64,000 nt of DNA. Source: Gammaproteobacteria bacterium. Lineage in GTDB: Bacteria > Pseudomonadota > Gammaproteobacteria > UBA5861. Location: NCBI GenBank assembly GCA_022360445.1, contig JAKSCV010000068.1, forward strand, positions 62,001 to 126,000, in the 5' to 3' direction. Both the position numbers and the translations under genes were made by a program. The notes beneath the pieces were generated by a model. That model was not told where the DNA came from. It did not search any database and was given only the letters and a program-made list of their open reading frames with translations. This document shows, piece after piece, positions 17,231-27,325 of the stretch (position 1 is the first letter of the stretch; every line of letters starts with the position of its first letter).

Positions 17231-17959
17231 ATGAATCATGTTGATCCCCGCTACAAACGAGTGCTCTTGAAGTTAAGCGGTGAAGCACTGATGGGGCAAT
17301 ACGATTACGGTATTGATCCTTCAATAATCAAGCGAATAGCTGGTGAAGTCAAAATGATTTCTGAAGCCGGTGTTCAAGTTGCTATCGTTATAGGTGGTGG
17401 TAATATTTTCCGCGGTGCAGGCTTAGCCCAAAGCGGCATGGACCGAGTGACAGGCGATCACATTGGTATGTTGGCCACGGTGATGAATGGTCTCGCTTTC
17501 CAAGATGCGTTGGAAAGTATGGGGGGCGCTTGTCGAGTGATGTCTGCACTGAAAATGAATGAAGTCTGTGAAGATTACATTCGCCGACGGGCAGTACGTC
17601 ACCTTGAACGCGGTCGAGTAGTTATTTTTGTTGCTGGCACAGGAAACCCATTTTTCACGACTGACTCTGCTGCGAGTCTCCGTGCTATCGAAATAGGCGC
17701 CGATGTCATGCTTAAGGCAACGAAAGTTGATGGCATTTACTCTGAAGATCCCGTGAAAAACCCTGATGCCAAACGCTTTAATGTGATCAGTTACGAGGAC
17801 GTTATTCGTAAAAACCTCCAAGTTATGGATACTACGGCGATCGTTATGTGTCGAGACCATGACATGCCGCTCCAAGTTTTTAATTTATTAAATGAAGGGG
17901 ACCTTGTGCGGTTGATTGCTGGAGAAGCTGTCGGTTCGAAAGTCACAAGAGAGGTGTGA
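17231..17959 (+). CDS. pyrH: UMP kinase
   Basis: 242 residues, matching bacterial PyrH. Seen are [41 protein letters not shown] (as [11 protein letters not shown]), and [14 protein letters not shown]. The hexameric enzyme phosphorylates UMP to UDP, is fed back by UTP and activated by GTP. The start at MNHVDPRYK is chosen over an upstream in-frame ATG because AGGA precedes it and because the family begins here. The stop lies one base before the GTG of frr, so the two are tightly linked. Confidence 0.95.
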   Translation: MNHVDPRYKRVLLKLSGEALMGQYDYGIDPSIIKRIAGEVKMISEAGVQVAIVIGGGNIFRGAGLAQSGMDRVTGDHIGMLATVMNGLAFQDALESMGGACRVMSALKMNEVCEDYIRRRAVRHLERGRVVIFVAGTGNPFFTTDSAASLRAIEIGADVMLKATKVDGIYSEDPVKNPDAKRFNVISYEDVIRKNLQVMDTTAIVMCRDHDMPLQVFNLLNEGDLVRLIAGEAVGSKVTREV

Positions 17960-17960
17960 A

Positions 17961-18518
17961 GTGATTAATGACATCAAAAAAGACGCTGAGTCACGCATGA
18001 AGAAGACGCTAACGGCGTTAGAAAATGAGTTCGCACGTATTCGGACAGGGCGTGCACACCCGAGTTTACTGGGGCATGTTACAGTAGAATACTATGGCTC
18101 TGAAGTCCCTGTGAGCCAAATCGCAAACGTCACAATTGAAGATTCGCGTACCTTGGCTGTCACACCTTGGGAAAAAGATAAAGTAAAGTTGATTGAAAAA
18201 GCCATTATGAATTCGGATTTAGGTTTGAACCCGTTGACAGCAGGTACCGTTATTCGTATTCCCATGCCACCGCTCACAGAAGAGAGGCGGCGTGATCTTG
18301 TTAAAGTCGTTCGCCAGGAAGCAGAAAATTCGCGTGTTGCAATCCGTAACATACGTCGCGATGCAAATAATGATCTAAAAGCCCTTTTGAAAGAGAAAGA
18401 AATTTCGGAAGACGAAGATCGGCGCGGGCATGACGAGATCCAAACGCTTACCGACAACTACATTAAAAAAATTGATGAGCAGCTTACAGTCAAAGAAAAA
18501 GAGCTTATGGAGGTTTAG
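17961..18518 (+). CDS. frr: Ribosome recycling factor
   Basis: 185 residues, the same length as E. coli RRF. The N-terminus [16 protein letters not shown], the core [14 protein letters not shown] and VEYYGSEVP, and [13 protein letters not shown] are diagnostic. RRF splits post-termination ribosomes with EF-G. The start is a GTG preceded by GAGGTG; a longer reading frame from 17916 overlaps pyrH and would add 15 residues not found in the family. Confidence 0.95.
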   Translation: MINDIKKDAESRMKKTLTALENEFARIRTGRAHPSLLGHVTVEYYGSEVPVSQIANVTIEDSRTLAVTPWEKDKVKLIEKAIMNSDLGLNPLTAGTVIRIPMPPLTEERRRDLVKVVRQEAENSRVAIRNIRRDANNDLKALLKEKEISEDEDRRGHDEIQTLTDNYIKKIDEQLTVKEKELMEV

Positions 18519-18556
18519 TTTCAGGGGCATCCCTTTTTCCGAATACTGAAACGCTC

Positions 18557-19315
18557 ATGACGAATCCTGTCGAAGTAACCCATCAAGGACCTAAACCCAA
18601 ACACGTGGCTATCATTATGGATGGTAACGGTCGCTGGGCTGAAGCACGCAATCGCCCTCGTGCTTTTGGCCATCAAGAGGGTGTAAAGTCCACGCGCGAG
18701 ATAGTTGAAGTGGGCGTTGAGTATGGGCTGGAGGCATTAACTTTATTTGCTTTTAGTAGTGAAAATTGGCAGCGTCCCAAAAAGGAAGTGGATTTGCTGA
18801 TGGGGCTTTTGCAGCGTTCACTAAAAAAAGAGTCCCCTGAACTTGCTAGAAACAACATTAGAGTACGTTTTATCGGTGACATGTCGGCTTTTAGTGATGT
18901 ACTAGCTGAACAGATTCAGAAAACGGAGCTTGACACGACTCATAATACTGGCTTGAACCTAACGATTGCACTTAACTATGGCGGTCGCTGGGATATTACA
19001 CAGGCTGTACGCCAAATTGCGCAAGAGGTTGAGCGAGGGACATTGACATTGCAGCAGATTGATGGAGATGTGATGGCAAAACATGTCTGTCTAGCCGATG
19101 TGCCCGATCCTGACTTGTTTATACGAACCGGAGGTGAATATAGAGTCAGCAACTACTTGCTTTGGCAACTGGCTTATACCGAACTCTATTTCACTCCGGT
19201 GTATTGGCCTGACTTCAGACGTGAGCAGTTTCTTGAAGCGCTTGCTGAATTCCCAAAGCGTCAACGCCGCTTTGGTCTGACAGGCGAGCAGGCGTCCCGT
19301 AAAAATTTTGCTTAA
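18557..19315 (+). CDS. uppS: Undecaprenyl diphosphate synthase
   Basis: 252 residues of the cis-prenyltransferase family. The catalytic Asp is in IIMDGNGRWAEARN; other blocks are FAFSSENWQRP, LNYGGRWDI and PDLFIRTGGEYRVSNYLLWQLAYTEL (shortened here: DLFIRTGGEYR). The enzyme extends farnesyl diphosphate with eight isopentenyl units to make the C55 carrier lipid for peptidoglycan and O-antigen. It overlaps cdsA by eight bases. Confidence 0.96.
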   Translation: MTNPVEVTHQGPKPKHVAIIMDGNGRWAEARNRPRAFGHQEGVKSTREIVEVGVEYGLEALTLFAFSSENWQRPKKEVDLLMGLLQRSLKKESPELARNNIRVRFIGDMSAFSDVLAEQIQKTELDTTHNTGLNLTIALNYGGRWDITQAVRQIAQEVERGTLTLQQIDGDVMAKHVCLADVPDPDLFIRTGGEYRVSNYLLWQLAYTELYFTPVYWPDFRREQFLEALAEFPKRQRRFGLTGEQASRKNFA

Positions 19316-20123
19316 AACACGTATCATTACTGCACTTATTTTAGGTGCGCTTGTTATTTCTGCTGTTTTTCATCCATCTCTCATGTTCTTTTCTTTGCTG
19401 GTATCTGCATTTGTACTGCTTGGTGCTTGGGAATGGTCAGTACTCGCCGGCCTGAAATTGCCTTTTTTACGGCTTATTTATGCCATGAGTGCATTATTAG
19501 CTGCTCTGGGTTTCTCTTGGCTAGAGAAACTTTTTCCAATCACACTATTGCTATTACCCGTTAACATTTTTTGGGTGTTTACTTTTGTATGGCTAATATT
19601 TGGTCCGCGGCCTGAAGTCCAGAAAATCACTATTTTTCAAGGAACTACACGTCTTGTTTTGGGGTATCTGCTGTTGGCTTCAGCTGGGATAGGGTTACTG
19701 ACCTTAAAACAGGAAAGCGCAGGACTTTTAATGTACGTACTGGGCATTGCTTGGGTGGCCGATATCGGTGCATTTTTTACTGGACGTCAATGGGGCCGTG
19801 TGAAACTGGCACCAACGCTAAGCCCTGGTAAAAGTTGGGAAGGTGCTGTCGGGGGTATAGTGCTTGTTGGGCTGTATACTTTATCGGCTATTGCTTTACT
19901 TGAGCTGGCTGATACTAAGGTCATCGCGGCTTTCGTTATGGCAACACTTACCAGTGCCGTTTTTTCTATCATTGGTGATTTATACGAAAGTTATATTAAG
20001 AGGAAAGCCAACAAAAAGGATAGCGGAACGTTATTACCGGGCCATGGTGGCGTGCTTGATCGTATAGACAGTATGTTGGCCAGTGTACCTGTTTTTGTCT
20101 TCGTTTTTTATCTCATAAAGTAG
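19308..20123 (+). CDS. cdsA: Phosphatidate cytidylyltransferase
   Basis: 271 residues with about eight membrane segments. The CDP-alcohol synthase signature is near the C-terminus: SIIGDLYESYIKRKANKKD, followed by LPGHGGVLDRIDS with its catalytic acidic residues. It makes CDP-diacylglycerol, the branch point of phospholipid synthesis, at the inner membrane. The start is TTG: the translation LKTRIITALILGALVI matches the family N-terminus and no ATG is available without losing the first membrane helix. It overlaps the end of uppS, so it probably depends on coupled translation. Confidence 0.94.
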   Translation: MLKTRIITALILGALVISAVFHPSLMFFSLLVSAFVLLGAWEWSVLAGLKLPFLRLIYAMSALLAALGFSWLEKLFPITLLLLPVNIFWVFTFVWLIFGPRPEVQKITIFQGTTRLVLGYLLLASAGIGLLTLKQESAGLLMYVLGIAWVADIGAFFTGRQWGRVKLAPTLSPGKSWEGAVGGIVLVGLYTLSAIALLELADTKVIAAFVMATLTSAVFSIIGDLYESYIKRKANKKDSGTLLPGHGGVLDRIDSMLASVPVFVFVFYLIK

Positions 20124-20154
20124 AGTACATAACACTTAAAAAGGCTCAGATGAC

Positions 20155-21354
20155 ATGAAAAAATTGACAGTACTGGGTTCAACAGGATCAATCGGGACGA
20201 GTACACTGGATGTTGTTGCTCGACATCCTGACCGTTATCGCGTAACAGCACTTGCGGCTCATAATAATGTCGAAGTCATGTTGTCACAATGCTGCCAATT
20301 TATGCCTGATTATGCTGTGCTTGAAGAGGCGTCCGCCGCTGAAGCGTTAGAAAAGCAGATTAGAAATTACAGTTTACCTACTCAGGTGTTGAGTGGTTCT
20401 GAGGCACTCACTACCGTTTCTCAGCTAGATGGTGTTGACACCGTAATGGCTGCAATTACCGGTGCGGCAGGTTTGTTGCCGACACTGGCGGCGGCGCAGG
20501 CAGGAAAAAAGGTGTTATTGGCTAATAAAGAGTCATTGGTAATGTCTGGGCAACTGCTCATGGACGCTGTACAACAAAGCGGATCTATTTTATTGCCAAT
20601 AGATAGTGAACATAATGCTATTTTTCAATGTTTAGCTGGCGAAGATCAGGGTAAGACAACTTTTGCTAAAACAGGCATTGAAAAAGTATTACTTACAGCT
20701 TCCGGAGGGCCTTTTTTACGCCACCCGATTGACCAACTAAGCCGTGTGACCCCGGACCAAGCATGTGCTCATCCCAATTGGTCAATGGGTCGGAAAATTT
20801 CTGTTGATTCGGCCACCATGATGAATAAAGGCTTGGAGTTGATCGAAGCGTGTTGGTTGTTTAACCTGAGTGTGGAAGACATCCAGATTGTGATCCATCC
20901 TCAAAGCATTGTTCACTCCATGGTGTCCTATGTTGACGGCTCTGTACTGGCTCAAATGGGACAACCTGACATGCGCACGCCTATTGCTCATGCGCTCGCA
21001 TGGCCTGAACGGATTGAGTCGGGTGTTGAGCCTCTGGATGTGTTCCATTTGGCAGAAATGACGTTTGAAAAACCAGATTTGAACCGGTTTCCTTGTTTGT
21101 CACTTGCTTATACAGCCGCAGAGGCGGAAAACACATTAGCGACGATTCTTAATGCGGCTAATGAGATAGCGGTATCAGCTTTTCTTGAGGGAAGAATAGC
21201 CTTTACTTCTGTACCGAGCGTTGTAAAACAGACCATGGAAGAGGTAAAAACAGAGACGGTAGGCTCTCTTGAAACGGTATTGGAGGCTGATCAAGAGGCT
21301 CGTCATGCTGCTCAATTTTGGGTTTCCCGGGCAGCTAAAGAGGAAGTTATTTAA
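20155..21354 (+). CDS. dxr: 1-deoxy-D-xylulose 5-phosphate reductoisomerase
   Basis: 399 residues. The N-terminal NADPH fold begins [19 protein letters not shown]; the active-site region has [34 protein letters not shown] and the metal and substrate loop [21 protein letters not shown] (partly quoted). It converts DXP to MEP, the committed step of the non-mevalonate isoprenoid pathway, supplying precursors to UppS upstream. Its TAA stop overlaps the rseP ATG. Confidence 0.97.
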   Translation: MKKLTVLGSTGSIGTSTLDVVARHPDRYRVTALAAHNNVEVMLSQCCQFMPDYAVLEEASAAEALEKQIRNYSLPTQVLSGSEALTTVSQLDGVDTVMAAITGAAGLLPTLAAAQAGKKVLLANKESLVMSGQLLMDAVQQSGSILLPIDSEHNAIFQCLAGEDQGKTTFAKTGIEKVLLTASGGPFLRHPIDQLSRVTPDQACAHPNWSMGRKISVDSATMMNKGLELIEACWLFNLSVEDIQIVIHPQSIVHSMVSYVDGSVLAQMGQPDMRTPIAHALAWPERIESGVEPLDVFHLAEMTFEKPDLNRFPCLSLAYTAAEAENTLATILNAANEIAVSAFLEGRIAFTSVPSVVKQTMEEVKTETVGSLETVLEADQEARHAAQFWVSRAAKEEVI

Positions 21355-22721
21355 TGGTAGATGTTGTTTTTAGTCTTTTTGCCTTCCTTGTTGCCTTGGG
21401 TGTCTTAGTCAGTATCCATGAATTTGGACACTTCTGGGTGGCACGTCGTCTGGGTGTGAAAGTGTTGGTATTCTCAATCGGTTATGGGAAACCCATTTGG
21501 CGTTATCGGTCAAAAAGCGGTGATCAAACTGAATATGTAATTGGCGCCATTCCTTTGGGCGGCTATGTCAAAATGCTCGATGAGCGAGAGGGCGAGGTCG
21601 CGGAAGGTGAGCGCGAAAAAGCATTTAACCGGCAATCTGTATGGAAACGCATGGCCATTGTAGCCGCTGGTCCAGCTGCCAACTTTGTTTTAGCAGTGAT
21701 GGCCTATTGGTTGACCTACACACTCGGCGTAACAGGTATCAAACCAATTATTGGCGATGTCGCTGTTAATTCAGCCGCTTATTACGCCGGCTTCCAACAA
21801 GAAGATGAAATTCTGGCCTTTAATGAGCATCGAACTCCAACATGGGAAGCTTTTCGGCTGGCACTTGTCGATAGCGCCATGGAGACCGGTCAGGATGTTC
21901 CTGCACGGGTTAAGGGGCCGGATGGCACAGAGCGAGAACTTTTTTTGTTTCTTGAAGAACCATTACTAAAAAGCGACGGGGATCCTGTTGAAAGTATTGG
22001 TTTATCGGCATGGCGGCCTCAAATCTTGCCCATTGTTGGCGGTATACAGGCCAATGGAGCCGCTGCCCGCGCCGGCCTTCGACCCGGTGACAGAATTTTA
22101 CAGGTCAACGGACTTGATATTGTTACGTGGGAACAGTGGGTGTTGGTCATTCGCAAAAGCGCAGATCAGCAGCTCAAGCTGGACATTGACCGTGCGGGTT
22201 ATCCGATTACCTTATGGATAAAGCCCGATGCAAAAAAAGTCGATAGTCAAGTGATTGGTTTTATCGGCGCTTATGAGACACAGAGTGCAGATTACCTCAA
22301 ACAATTACGAGTGACGGTTCATCATGGTCCTTTGGACGCTCTGCAAGCAGGTTTCGAAAAGACTTGGGCTATGACGACCTTAACTTTTCAGGTTTTAGGC
22401 AAAATGCTGGTGGGTGATGCATCACTCAAAAACATCAGTGGACCGGTGACAATTGCTCAATATGCCGGTCAATCAGCGAGCATTAGTTTGGCCCATTACC
22501 TTAATTTCCTTGCAATGATCAGTGTGAGCCTAGCTGTTCTTAATTTGTTGCCTATTCCTGTTTTAGATGGGGGGCATTTACTGTTTTTTATGATCGAAGC
22601 GATCCAGCGGCGTCCTGTTCCAGAGCGTGCACAAGTGTTGTTTCAACAAGTTGGATTTGCAATTTTGGCCGGCTTGATGTCACTGGCCTTTTACAATGAT
22701 ATTATGCGCCTCTTTAGTTAA
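21354..22721 (+). CDS. rseP: Site-2 intramembrane metalloprotease RseP
   Basis: 455 residues with four membrane segments. The zinc ligands are in the first helix, HEFGH (residues 22-26), and in NLLPIPVLDGGHL near the C-terminus. Two PDZ domains lie between (about 115-220 and 220-310). RseP cuts anti-sigma factor RseA after DegS in the envelope stress response and clears signal peptides. Start and stop coupling with dxr is one base (TAATG). Inner membrane. Confidence 0.96.
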   Translation: MVDVVFSLFAFLVALGVLVSIHEFGHFWVARRLGVKVLVFSIGYGKPIWRYRSKSGDQTEYVIGAIPLGGYVKMLDEREGEVAEGEREKAFNRQSVWKRMAIVAAGPAANFVLAVMAYWLTYTLGVTGIKPIIGDVAVNSAAYYAGFQQEDEILAFNEHRTPTWEAFRLALVDSAMETGQDVPARVKGPDGTERELFLFLEEPLLKSDGDPVESIGLSAWRPQILPIVGGIQANGAAARAGLRPGDRILQVNGLDIVTWEQWVLVIRKSADQQLKLDIDRAGYPITLWIKPDAKKVDSQVIGFIGAYETQSADYLKQLRVTVHHGPLDALQAGFEKTWAMTTLTFQVLGKMLVGDASLKNISGPVTIAQYAGQSASISLAHYLNFLAMISVSLAVLNLLPIPVLDGGHLLFFMIEAIQRRPVPERAQVLFQQVGFAILAGLMSLAFYNDIMRLFS

Positions 22722-22831
22722 GGAAGCTGTATCGGATATGTTTTTGCACAATACACGAGTTTGTCCCCGTTGCTTAATCTCTGCGCATTGTATACTGAGC
22801 TTCCTGGTATCGGTCGACTAAACGGCATCTG

Positions 22832-25126
22832 ATGCGTACAGACTTGTCACTTCGTATGAGGCGATTATTTTTCGCTCTTATTTTATGGCTAACGCCTCAG
22901 GTGTCCTGGGCTTTTTGGATTGAAGATATTCAAGTACGTGGTTTGGCCCGTATTTCGAAAGGCACAGTATTGAATTATTTACCTCTTCGGATTGGCGAAA
23001 GATTTGATCAAGAGAGAAGCTCGGGTCTTGCAGTGCGCGCGCTCTATGAGACTGGTTTGTTCGAAGATGTTGCACTGTTCCACAAAGATGGGGTTCTCAT
23101 CGTGGCGGTTACCGAGCGTCCCGCCATTGGTGAAATCAAATTGGAGGGCAATCGTAAGCTTGATACGGACACACTAATGGAAACATTACGACAAGCTGGT
23201 ATTGCCAAAGGACGAGTATTCAACAGGTCAACTCTGGAAGAAGTAGAAAACGAGCTACGCCGTCTTTATTTCAGTTCGGGTAATTATGCCGCTAAAGTTG
23301 AAGTTGAGGCGATACCGCTACCTCGGAATCGTGTATCGGTGGATATCCAGATATCAGAAGGGGAAATTGCACGAATAAGACAAATTAATCTGGTAGGTAA
23401 TCGATCATATTCAGATGATGAGTTATTGGATTTGTTAGATTCGGGTGAATATACAATTAACCCATTCAGTACCGCAGACGAATATTCGCGCATCAAATTG
23501 TCGGGTGATATTGAAACTCTGCGTTCTTATTATCTTGATCGGGGTTATGTGCGCTTTGATGTGACTTCGACCCAGGTTTCACTGTCGCCAGACAAAAAAG
23601 ACATCTTTGTAACAATCAACATGAAGGAAGGTGAACGCTACGTTGTCCGCGGTGTTCGTCTGGCTGGTGAGTTCCCTGTTCCTGAAGAAGAACTGAAAAG
23701 TTTGATCGAAATAAAACCTGCAAATTATTTCTCGAGAAAAGCCATTAGTGCTACAACGTCGGAGATCAGCGACCGGCTGGGTGAAGAAGGCTATGCGTTT
23801 GCCAATGTTAATGCTGTTCCCGAAGTTGATGAGGTAAAAAAAGAAGTTGATTTAACCTTCTTTGTTGATCCGGGCAAACGGGTTTATGTTCGTCGGATCA
23901 ATATTTTCGGTAATACAGAAACGGATGAAATTGTATTACGGCGAGAGATTCGGCAAATGGAGGGCGCGTGGCTGTCACCCAAAGACTTACGCCGCTCACA
24001 AACCCGCTTGCAACGTTTGTCGTACCTTGAATCGGTCAATATCGAAACCATACGTGTTCCAGGAACGGATGACCAGGTAGACATCAATATTGATGTCGCG
24101 GAGGGTTCAACAGGGTCATTTAGTATTGGCGCAGGCGTGGCAACCGATGGGTTTGCTCTCACACTCGATTTTAATCAAGAAAATATTTTTGGGACAGGAA
24201 ACCGTTGGAATCTGTCTTTCGATAATACCGATTCAACGAACCAGTTTTCCTCGTCATTCACAGATCCGTATTACACTGAGGACGGCATTAGCCGCACAAT
24301 CAAAGGTTTTGCCCGTGAAGTGGATGCAACAGAAGAATCAGTGACATCTGATTATGTTATGGATAGCTATGGACTCAGTCTGGATTACGGCATACCGCTC
24401 TCAGAATATACCACGTTCCGGTTAGGTGTTGGCTGGGAATCAAATAATGTGGAAACCACAGACGGGACGTCGGATGAAATTATTAATTTCATTGCAGAGC
24501 ATGATGACAACTACCATGACTACTTTTTTAATTTAGGTTATACGTACGACACACGGGATCGCACAATTTTTGCGACACAAGGGGTCGTGAACAAGTTATC
24601 TGCAAAAATTATTGCGCCAGGCAGTGATCTAGAATATTTCAAAATCAGCAATCAGTTTGACTACTACTACCCACTAACAAGCAGTTTGGTTTTGAGTACA
24701 TCGGCCAATATTTCTTATGGTGATGGTTATCAAGGAGGGCTAGGTGAATTGCCTTTTTACACACGTTATTTCGTGGGAGGAGTGCGCTCCTTACGTGGTT
24801 TTAAATCAGGTAGCTTAGGACCGAAAGACTCGAATAATGATGCAACGGGTGGGGATTTTAAAACAGTAGGATCTATTGAACTTGTTTTCCCCGTTCCCTT
24901 ATCAGAAAGTTCAAAAACAACTCGTCTAAGTACCTTTGTCGATTTTGGTAATGTATTTGCGGACTATGAAGATTTCGATGAAAAAACCTTTCGGGTTTCG
25001 GGTGGTTTATCATTTGTTTGGTTGGCACCCATCGGTCCTTTAACATTTAGTTATGCGGTGCCATTGGAGAAAGAGTCTGATGACAGAGTTGAGCGCTTCC
25101 AGTTTACAATCGGCACAATTTTTTAA
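22832..25126 (+). CDS. bamA: Outer membrane assembly factor BamA
   Basis: 764 residues. A signal peptide ends near SWA (about residue 27); five POTRA repeats follow (about 28-420, for example [20 protein letters not shown] and [14 protein letters not shown]) and then a 16-strand barrel with the conserved VRSLRGF motif at about 650. BamA inserts beta-barrel proteins into the outer membrane and cooperates with Skp, encoded next. The 110-base upstream spacer holds a GGAAGCT/AGCTTCC inverted repeat and TATACT at about 22787, so a separate promoter is plausible. Confidence 0.96.
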   Translation: MRTDLSLRMRRLFFALILWLTPQVSWAFWIEDIQVRGLARISKGTVLNYLPLRIGERFDQERSSGLAVRALYETGLFEDVALFHKDGVLIVAVTERPAIGEIKLEGNRKLDTDTLMETLRQAGIAKGRVFNRSTLEEVENELRRLYFSSGNYAAKVEVEAIPLPRNRVSVDIQISEGEIARIRQINLVGNRSYSDDELLDLLDSGEYTINPFSTADEYSRIKLSGDIETLRSYYLDRGYVRFDVTSTQVSLSPDKKDIFVTINMKEGERYVVRGVRLAGEFPVPEEELKSLIEIKPANYFSRKAISATTSEISDRLGEEGYAFANVNAVPEVDEVKKEVDLTFFVDPGKRVYVRRINIFGNTETDEIVLRREIRQMEGAWLSPKDLRRSQTRLQRLSYLESVNIETIRVPGTDDQVDINIDVAEGSTGSFSIGAGVATDGFALTLDFNQENIFGTGNRWNLSFDNTDSTNQFSSSFTDPYYTEDGISRTIKGFAREVDATEESVTSDYVMDSYGLSLDYGIPLSEYTTFRLGVGWESNNVETTDGTSDEIINFIAEHDDNYHDYFFNLGYTYDTRDRTIFATQGVVNKLSAKIIAPGSDLEYFKISNQFDYYYPLTSSLVLSTSANISYGDGYQGGLGELPFYTRYFVGGVRSLRGFKSGSLGPKDSNNDATGGDFKTVGSIELVFPVPLSESSKTTRLSTFVDFGNVFADYEDFDEKTFRVSGGLSFVWLAPIGPLTFSYAVPLEKESDDRVERFQFTIGTIF

Positions 25127-25220
25127 ATTAGCGTCTTTTGCAAAGTCGAGCTAGTTGTTTTTTTGCACGAAGTGAACGTACATGTATACATTGCCAGCTA
25201 AAAAAGCGTGTTTTTAAGTA

Positions 25221-25262
25221 TGTTGGGCTGTTAAAATGCTGAAACATCCAACAATATTTTTT
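25221..25262 (+). terminator. Terminator-like hairpin after bamA
   Basis: TGTTGG and CCAACA (6 bp) enclose a second TGTT/AACA pairing, followed by ATATTTTTT. It lies about 95 bases after the bamA stop and 40 before skp, so it may partly uncouple the two. Confidence 0.45.
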
Positions 25263-25304
25263 GTGCCCCGAGGGGCCAACAAAGATTAAGTTCCAGAGGA
25301 AAAT

Positions 25305-25847
25305 ATGGTTCCGACTCGATTGATTCACTACCTCGTCTTATTTTTCTTGATGAGTTTTTCAGCAGCTTCTTTTGCAGAAGCACGAGTTGGTTTTGTAGAT
25401 ATTCCTTTTTTGATCGATAAAGCTCCCCAAGCTATTGAAGCAAGCGCTCGTTTGGAAGCTCAGTTTGCCCCGCGCCAACAATCGCTCAAAGATCAAAGGG
25501 ACGAGTTGAATGAACTCAAGAAGGAGTTTGAAAAAGAAAGTTTAGTCATGTCACCAGAAAAACGTGTGCAAGCTGAGCAGGATATTCGCTCATTCGAAAG
25601 AAAGCTTAAGCGAGAGCAACAAGATTTCAGGGAAGAACTTAACCTTCAGAAAAACAATGAATTCAAGAAAGTTCGTGCTGCGATTCTAAAGGCAATTTCG
25701 ACCTTTGCGGAAAAAGAAAAGTTTGATGTTATTTTGAACGAAGGCGTTTTGTATGCCAGCAAGCGGATTGATATCACAGAGGGGATCCTGAAGCTCCTAG
25801 AATCTGCACAGGCACAAACCCCATCTTCATCCAGTCAAACCAATTAG
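25305..25847 (+). CDS. skp: Periplasmic chaperone Skp (OmpH family)
   Basis: 180 residues. A signal peptide (hydrophobic stretch YLVLFFLMSFSAASFAEA) is followed by RVGFVDIPFLID, the strand typical of OmpH/Skp, then a long charged helical hairpin rich in Lys, Glu and Gln (about residues 45-130), and a return strand FDVILNEGVLYASKRIDIT. Skp trimers hold unfolded outer-membrane proteins on their way to BamA. AGAGGAAAAT precedes the ATG. lpxD starts five bases after the stop. Confidence 0.92.
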   Translation: MVPTRLIHYLVLFFLMSFSAASFAEARVGFVDIPFLIDKAPQAIEASARLEAQFAPRQQSLKDQRDELNELKKEFEKESLVMSPEKRVQAEQDIRSFERKLKREQQDFREELNLQKNNEFKKVRAAILKAISTFAEKEKFDVILNEGVLYASKRIDITEGILKLLESAQAQTPSSSSQTN

Positions 25848-25852
25848 TCTAT

Positions 25853-26863
25853 ATGGCTCTAACGATACGCCAATTGGCGAGTGCCTTAGAACTGGAATAT
25901 GTGGGTGATGGCTCTCAGGAAATTGTCAAAGCAGCTCCACTAGGAACAGCAAGTAAGGGCTCTTTTGCCTTTCTGCGAGATGCCTCTTCCATAAAGCTAT
26001 TATCCGAAACCCAAGCCAGTTTGGTTATTCTTCCTAAAGAATTTGCTCCGCACTGTCCTTCAGCCACGTTGGTTAGTGATAGCCCGGAATATCATTTCGC
26101 GCAAGCGCTTGAACTACTTTATCCACGACCACGAGCGATTGAAGGTGTTCACCAGAAAGCTGTTGTTGCTAGTTCGGCGGTTGTTGATGGCACCGCGTCA
26201 ATCGGTCCATGTACAGTCATTGAAGAAGATGTACACATTGGTCCAGGCGTGACTGTTGGTGCTCATGCGTTCATCGGTAAAGGAACAGAAATAGGTGGTT
26301 CTACGCAGGTATATCCGAATGCAACAATCCATCATAACTGTCAGATAGGCAAGTGCTGTACCCTTCATTCAGGAACTATTATTGGAGACGATGGCTTTGG
26401 TTTTGCTGAGCATCAGCAAGGATGGAAAAAAATTCCCCAGATAGGTCGTGTTGTCATTGGTAACTATGTGGATATTGGATCGAACACGACGGTCGATCGT
26501 GGTGCTTTGGGGGATACCGTGATTGAAGATCATGTGATTATTGATAACCTGGTTCAGATAGCCCACAACGTGCGCATTGGTGCAAATACTGCTATGGCAG
26601 GCTGTAGCGCCGTTGCGGGCAGTACAATCATAGGGAAGAATTGTCGGATTGCCGGCGGCGTTAGAATCTCCGGTCATCTCACAATTGCAGATGACGTTTT
26701 TCTCACCGCGGCGTCCGTTGTTTACCGATCCATTAAAAAATCGGGTAGTTACTCTTCAGGTGTGCCACTTGAAGAAACGCGGTTTTGGCGGCGTAACTAT
26801 AATCGAATAAAACAGCTTGATAAAATCGCTAAACGCCTGTTTGAAATAGAAAAAAATAAATAG
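25853..26863 (+). CDS. lpxD: UDP-3-O-(3-hydroxyacyl)glucosamine N-acyltransferase
   Basis: 336 residues. An N-terminal uridine-binding domain (about 1-100) precedes a left-handed beta helix of hexapeptide repeats (about 105-300) and a C-terminal helical tail. The catalytic His region is DNLVQIAHNVRIGANTAMAG. LpxD adds the second acyl chain in lipid A synthesis. The order skp-lpxD-fabZ-lpxA is standard. Confidence 0.96.
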   Translation: MALTIRQLASALELEYVGDGSQEIVKAAPLGTASKGSFAFLRDASSIKLLSETQASLVILPKEFAPHCPSATLVSDSPEYHFAQALELLYPRPRAIEGVHQKAVVASSAVVDGTASIGPCTVIEEDVHIGPGVTVGAHAFIGKGTEIGGSTQVYPNATIHHNCQIGKCCTLHSGTIIGDDGFGFAEHQQGWKKIPQIGRVVIGNYVDIGSNTTVDRGALGDTVIEDHVIIDNLVQIAHNVRIGANTAMAGCSAVAGSTIIGKNCRIAGGVRISGHLTIADDVFLTAASVVYRSIKKSGSYSSGVPLEETRFWRRNYNRIKQLDKIAKRLFEIEKNK

Positions 26864-26875
26864 AGGTATGCACGA

Positions 26876-27325
26876 TTGGAAATAATGGACATACACGAGG
26901 TTTTAAAGTACCTCCCGCATCGTTATCCTTTTTTGTTGGTTGATAGAGTTTTGGAATGTAACGTGGGGAAGAACCTACGTGCAATAAAAAATATCACGGT
27001 CAATGAGCCTTGTTTTCAAGGGCACTTCCCAAATTACCCTGTTTTCCCGGGCGTTTTGGTTTTGGAAGCGATGGCTCAATCTCTCGCCATTTTAGCTTTT
27101 GCCACAAGTGGTGGTTATCCTGAAGATAATAAATTGTATTTATTTGTAGGTATTGATGAAGCACGATTTAAAAAACAGGTGCAGCCGGGCGATCAACTAG
27201 TTATTGATATTCAGTTGCTACGTTTGAAAAAAGGCTTTGGGAAGTTCCGCTGTACAGCTTCTGTGGATGGAGAGGTCGTCTGCACAGCAGACTTGATGGG
27301 TGTAGAAAGAGAGATAAACGTTTGA
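26876..27325 (+). CDS. fabZ: 3-hydroxyacyl-ACP dehydratase FabZ
   Basis: 149 residues with a hot-dog fold. The N-terminus LKYLPHRYPFLLVDRV and the active site FQGHFPNYPVFPGVLVLEAMAQ (His, then Glu; shortened quote intended) are diagnostic. It dehydrates 3-hydroxyacyl-ACP in fatty acid synthesis and competes with LpxA and LpxD for hydroxyacyl-ACP. The start is either TTG at 26876 (AGAGG nine bases upstream) or ATG at 26885 (weaker site). The stop codon overlaps the TTG start of lpxA. Confidence 0.94.
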   Translation: MEIMDIHEVLKYLPHRYPFLLVDRVLECNVGKNLRAIKNITVNEPCFQGHFPNYPVFPGVLVLEAMAQSLAILAFATSGGYPEDNKLYLFVGIDEARFKKQVQPGDQLVIDIQLLRLKKGFGKFRCTASVDGEVVCTADLMGVEREINV

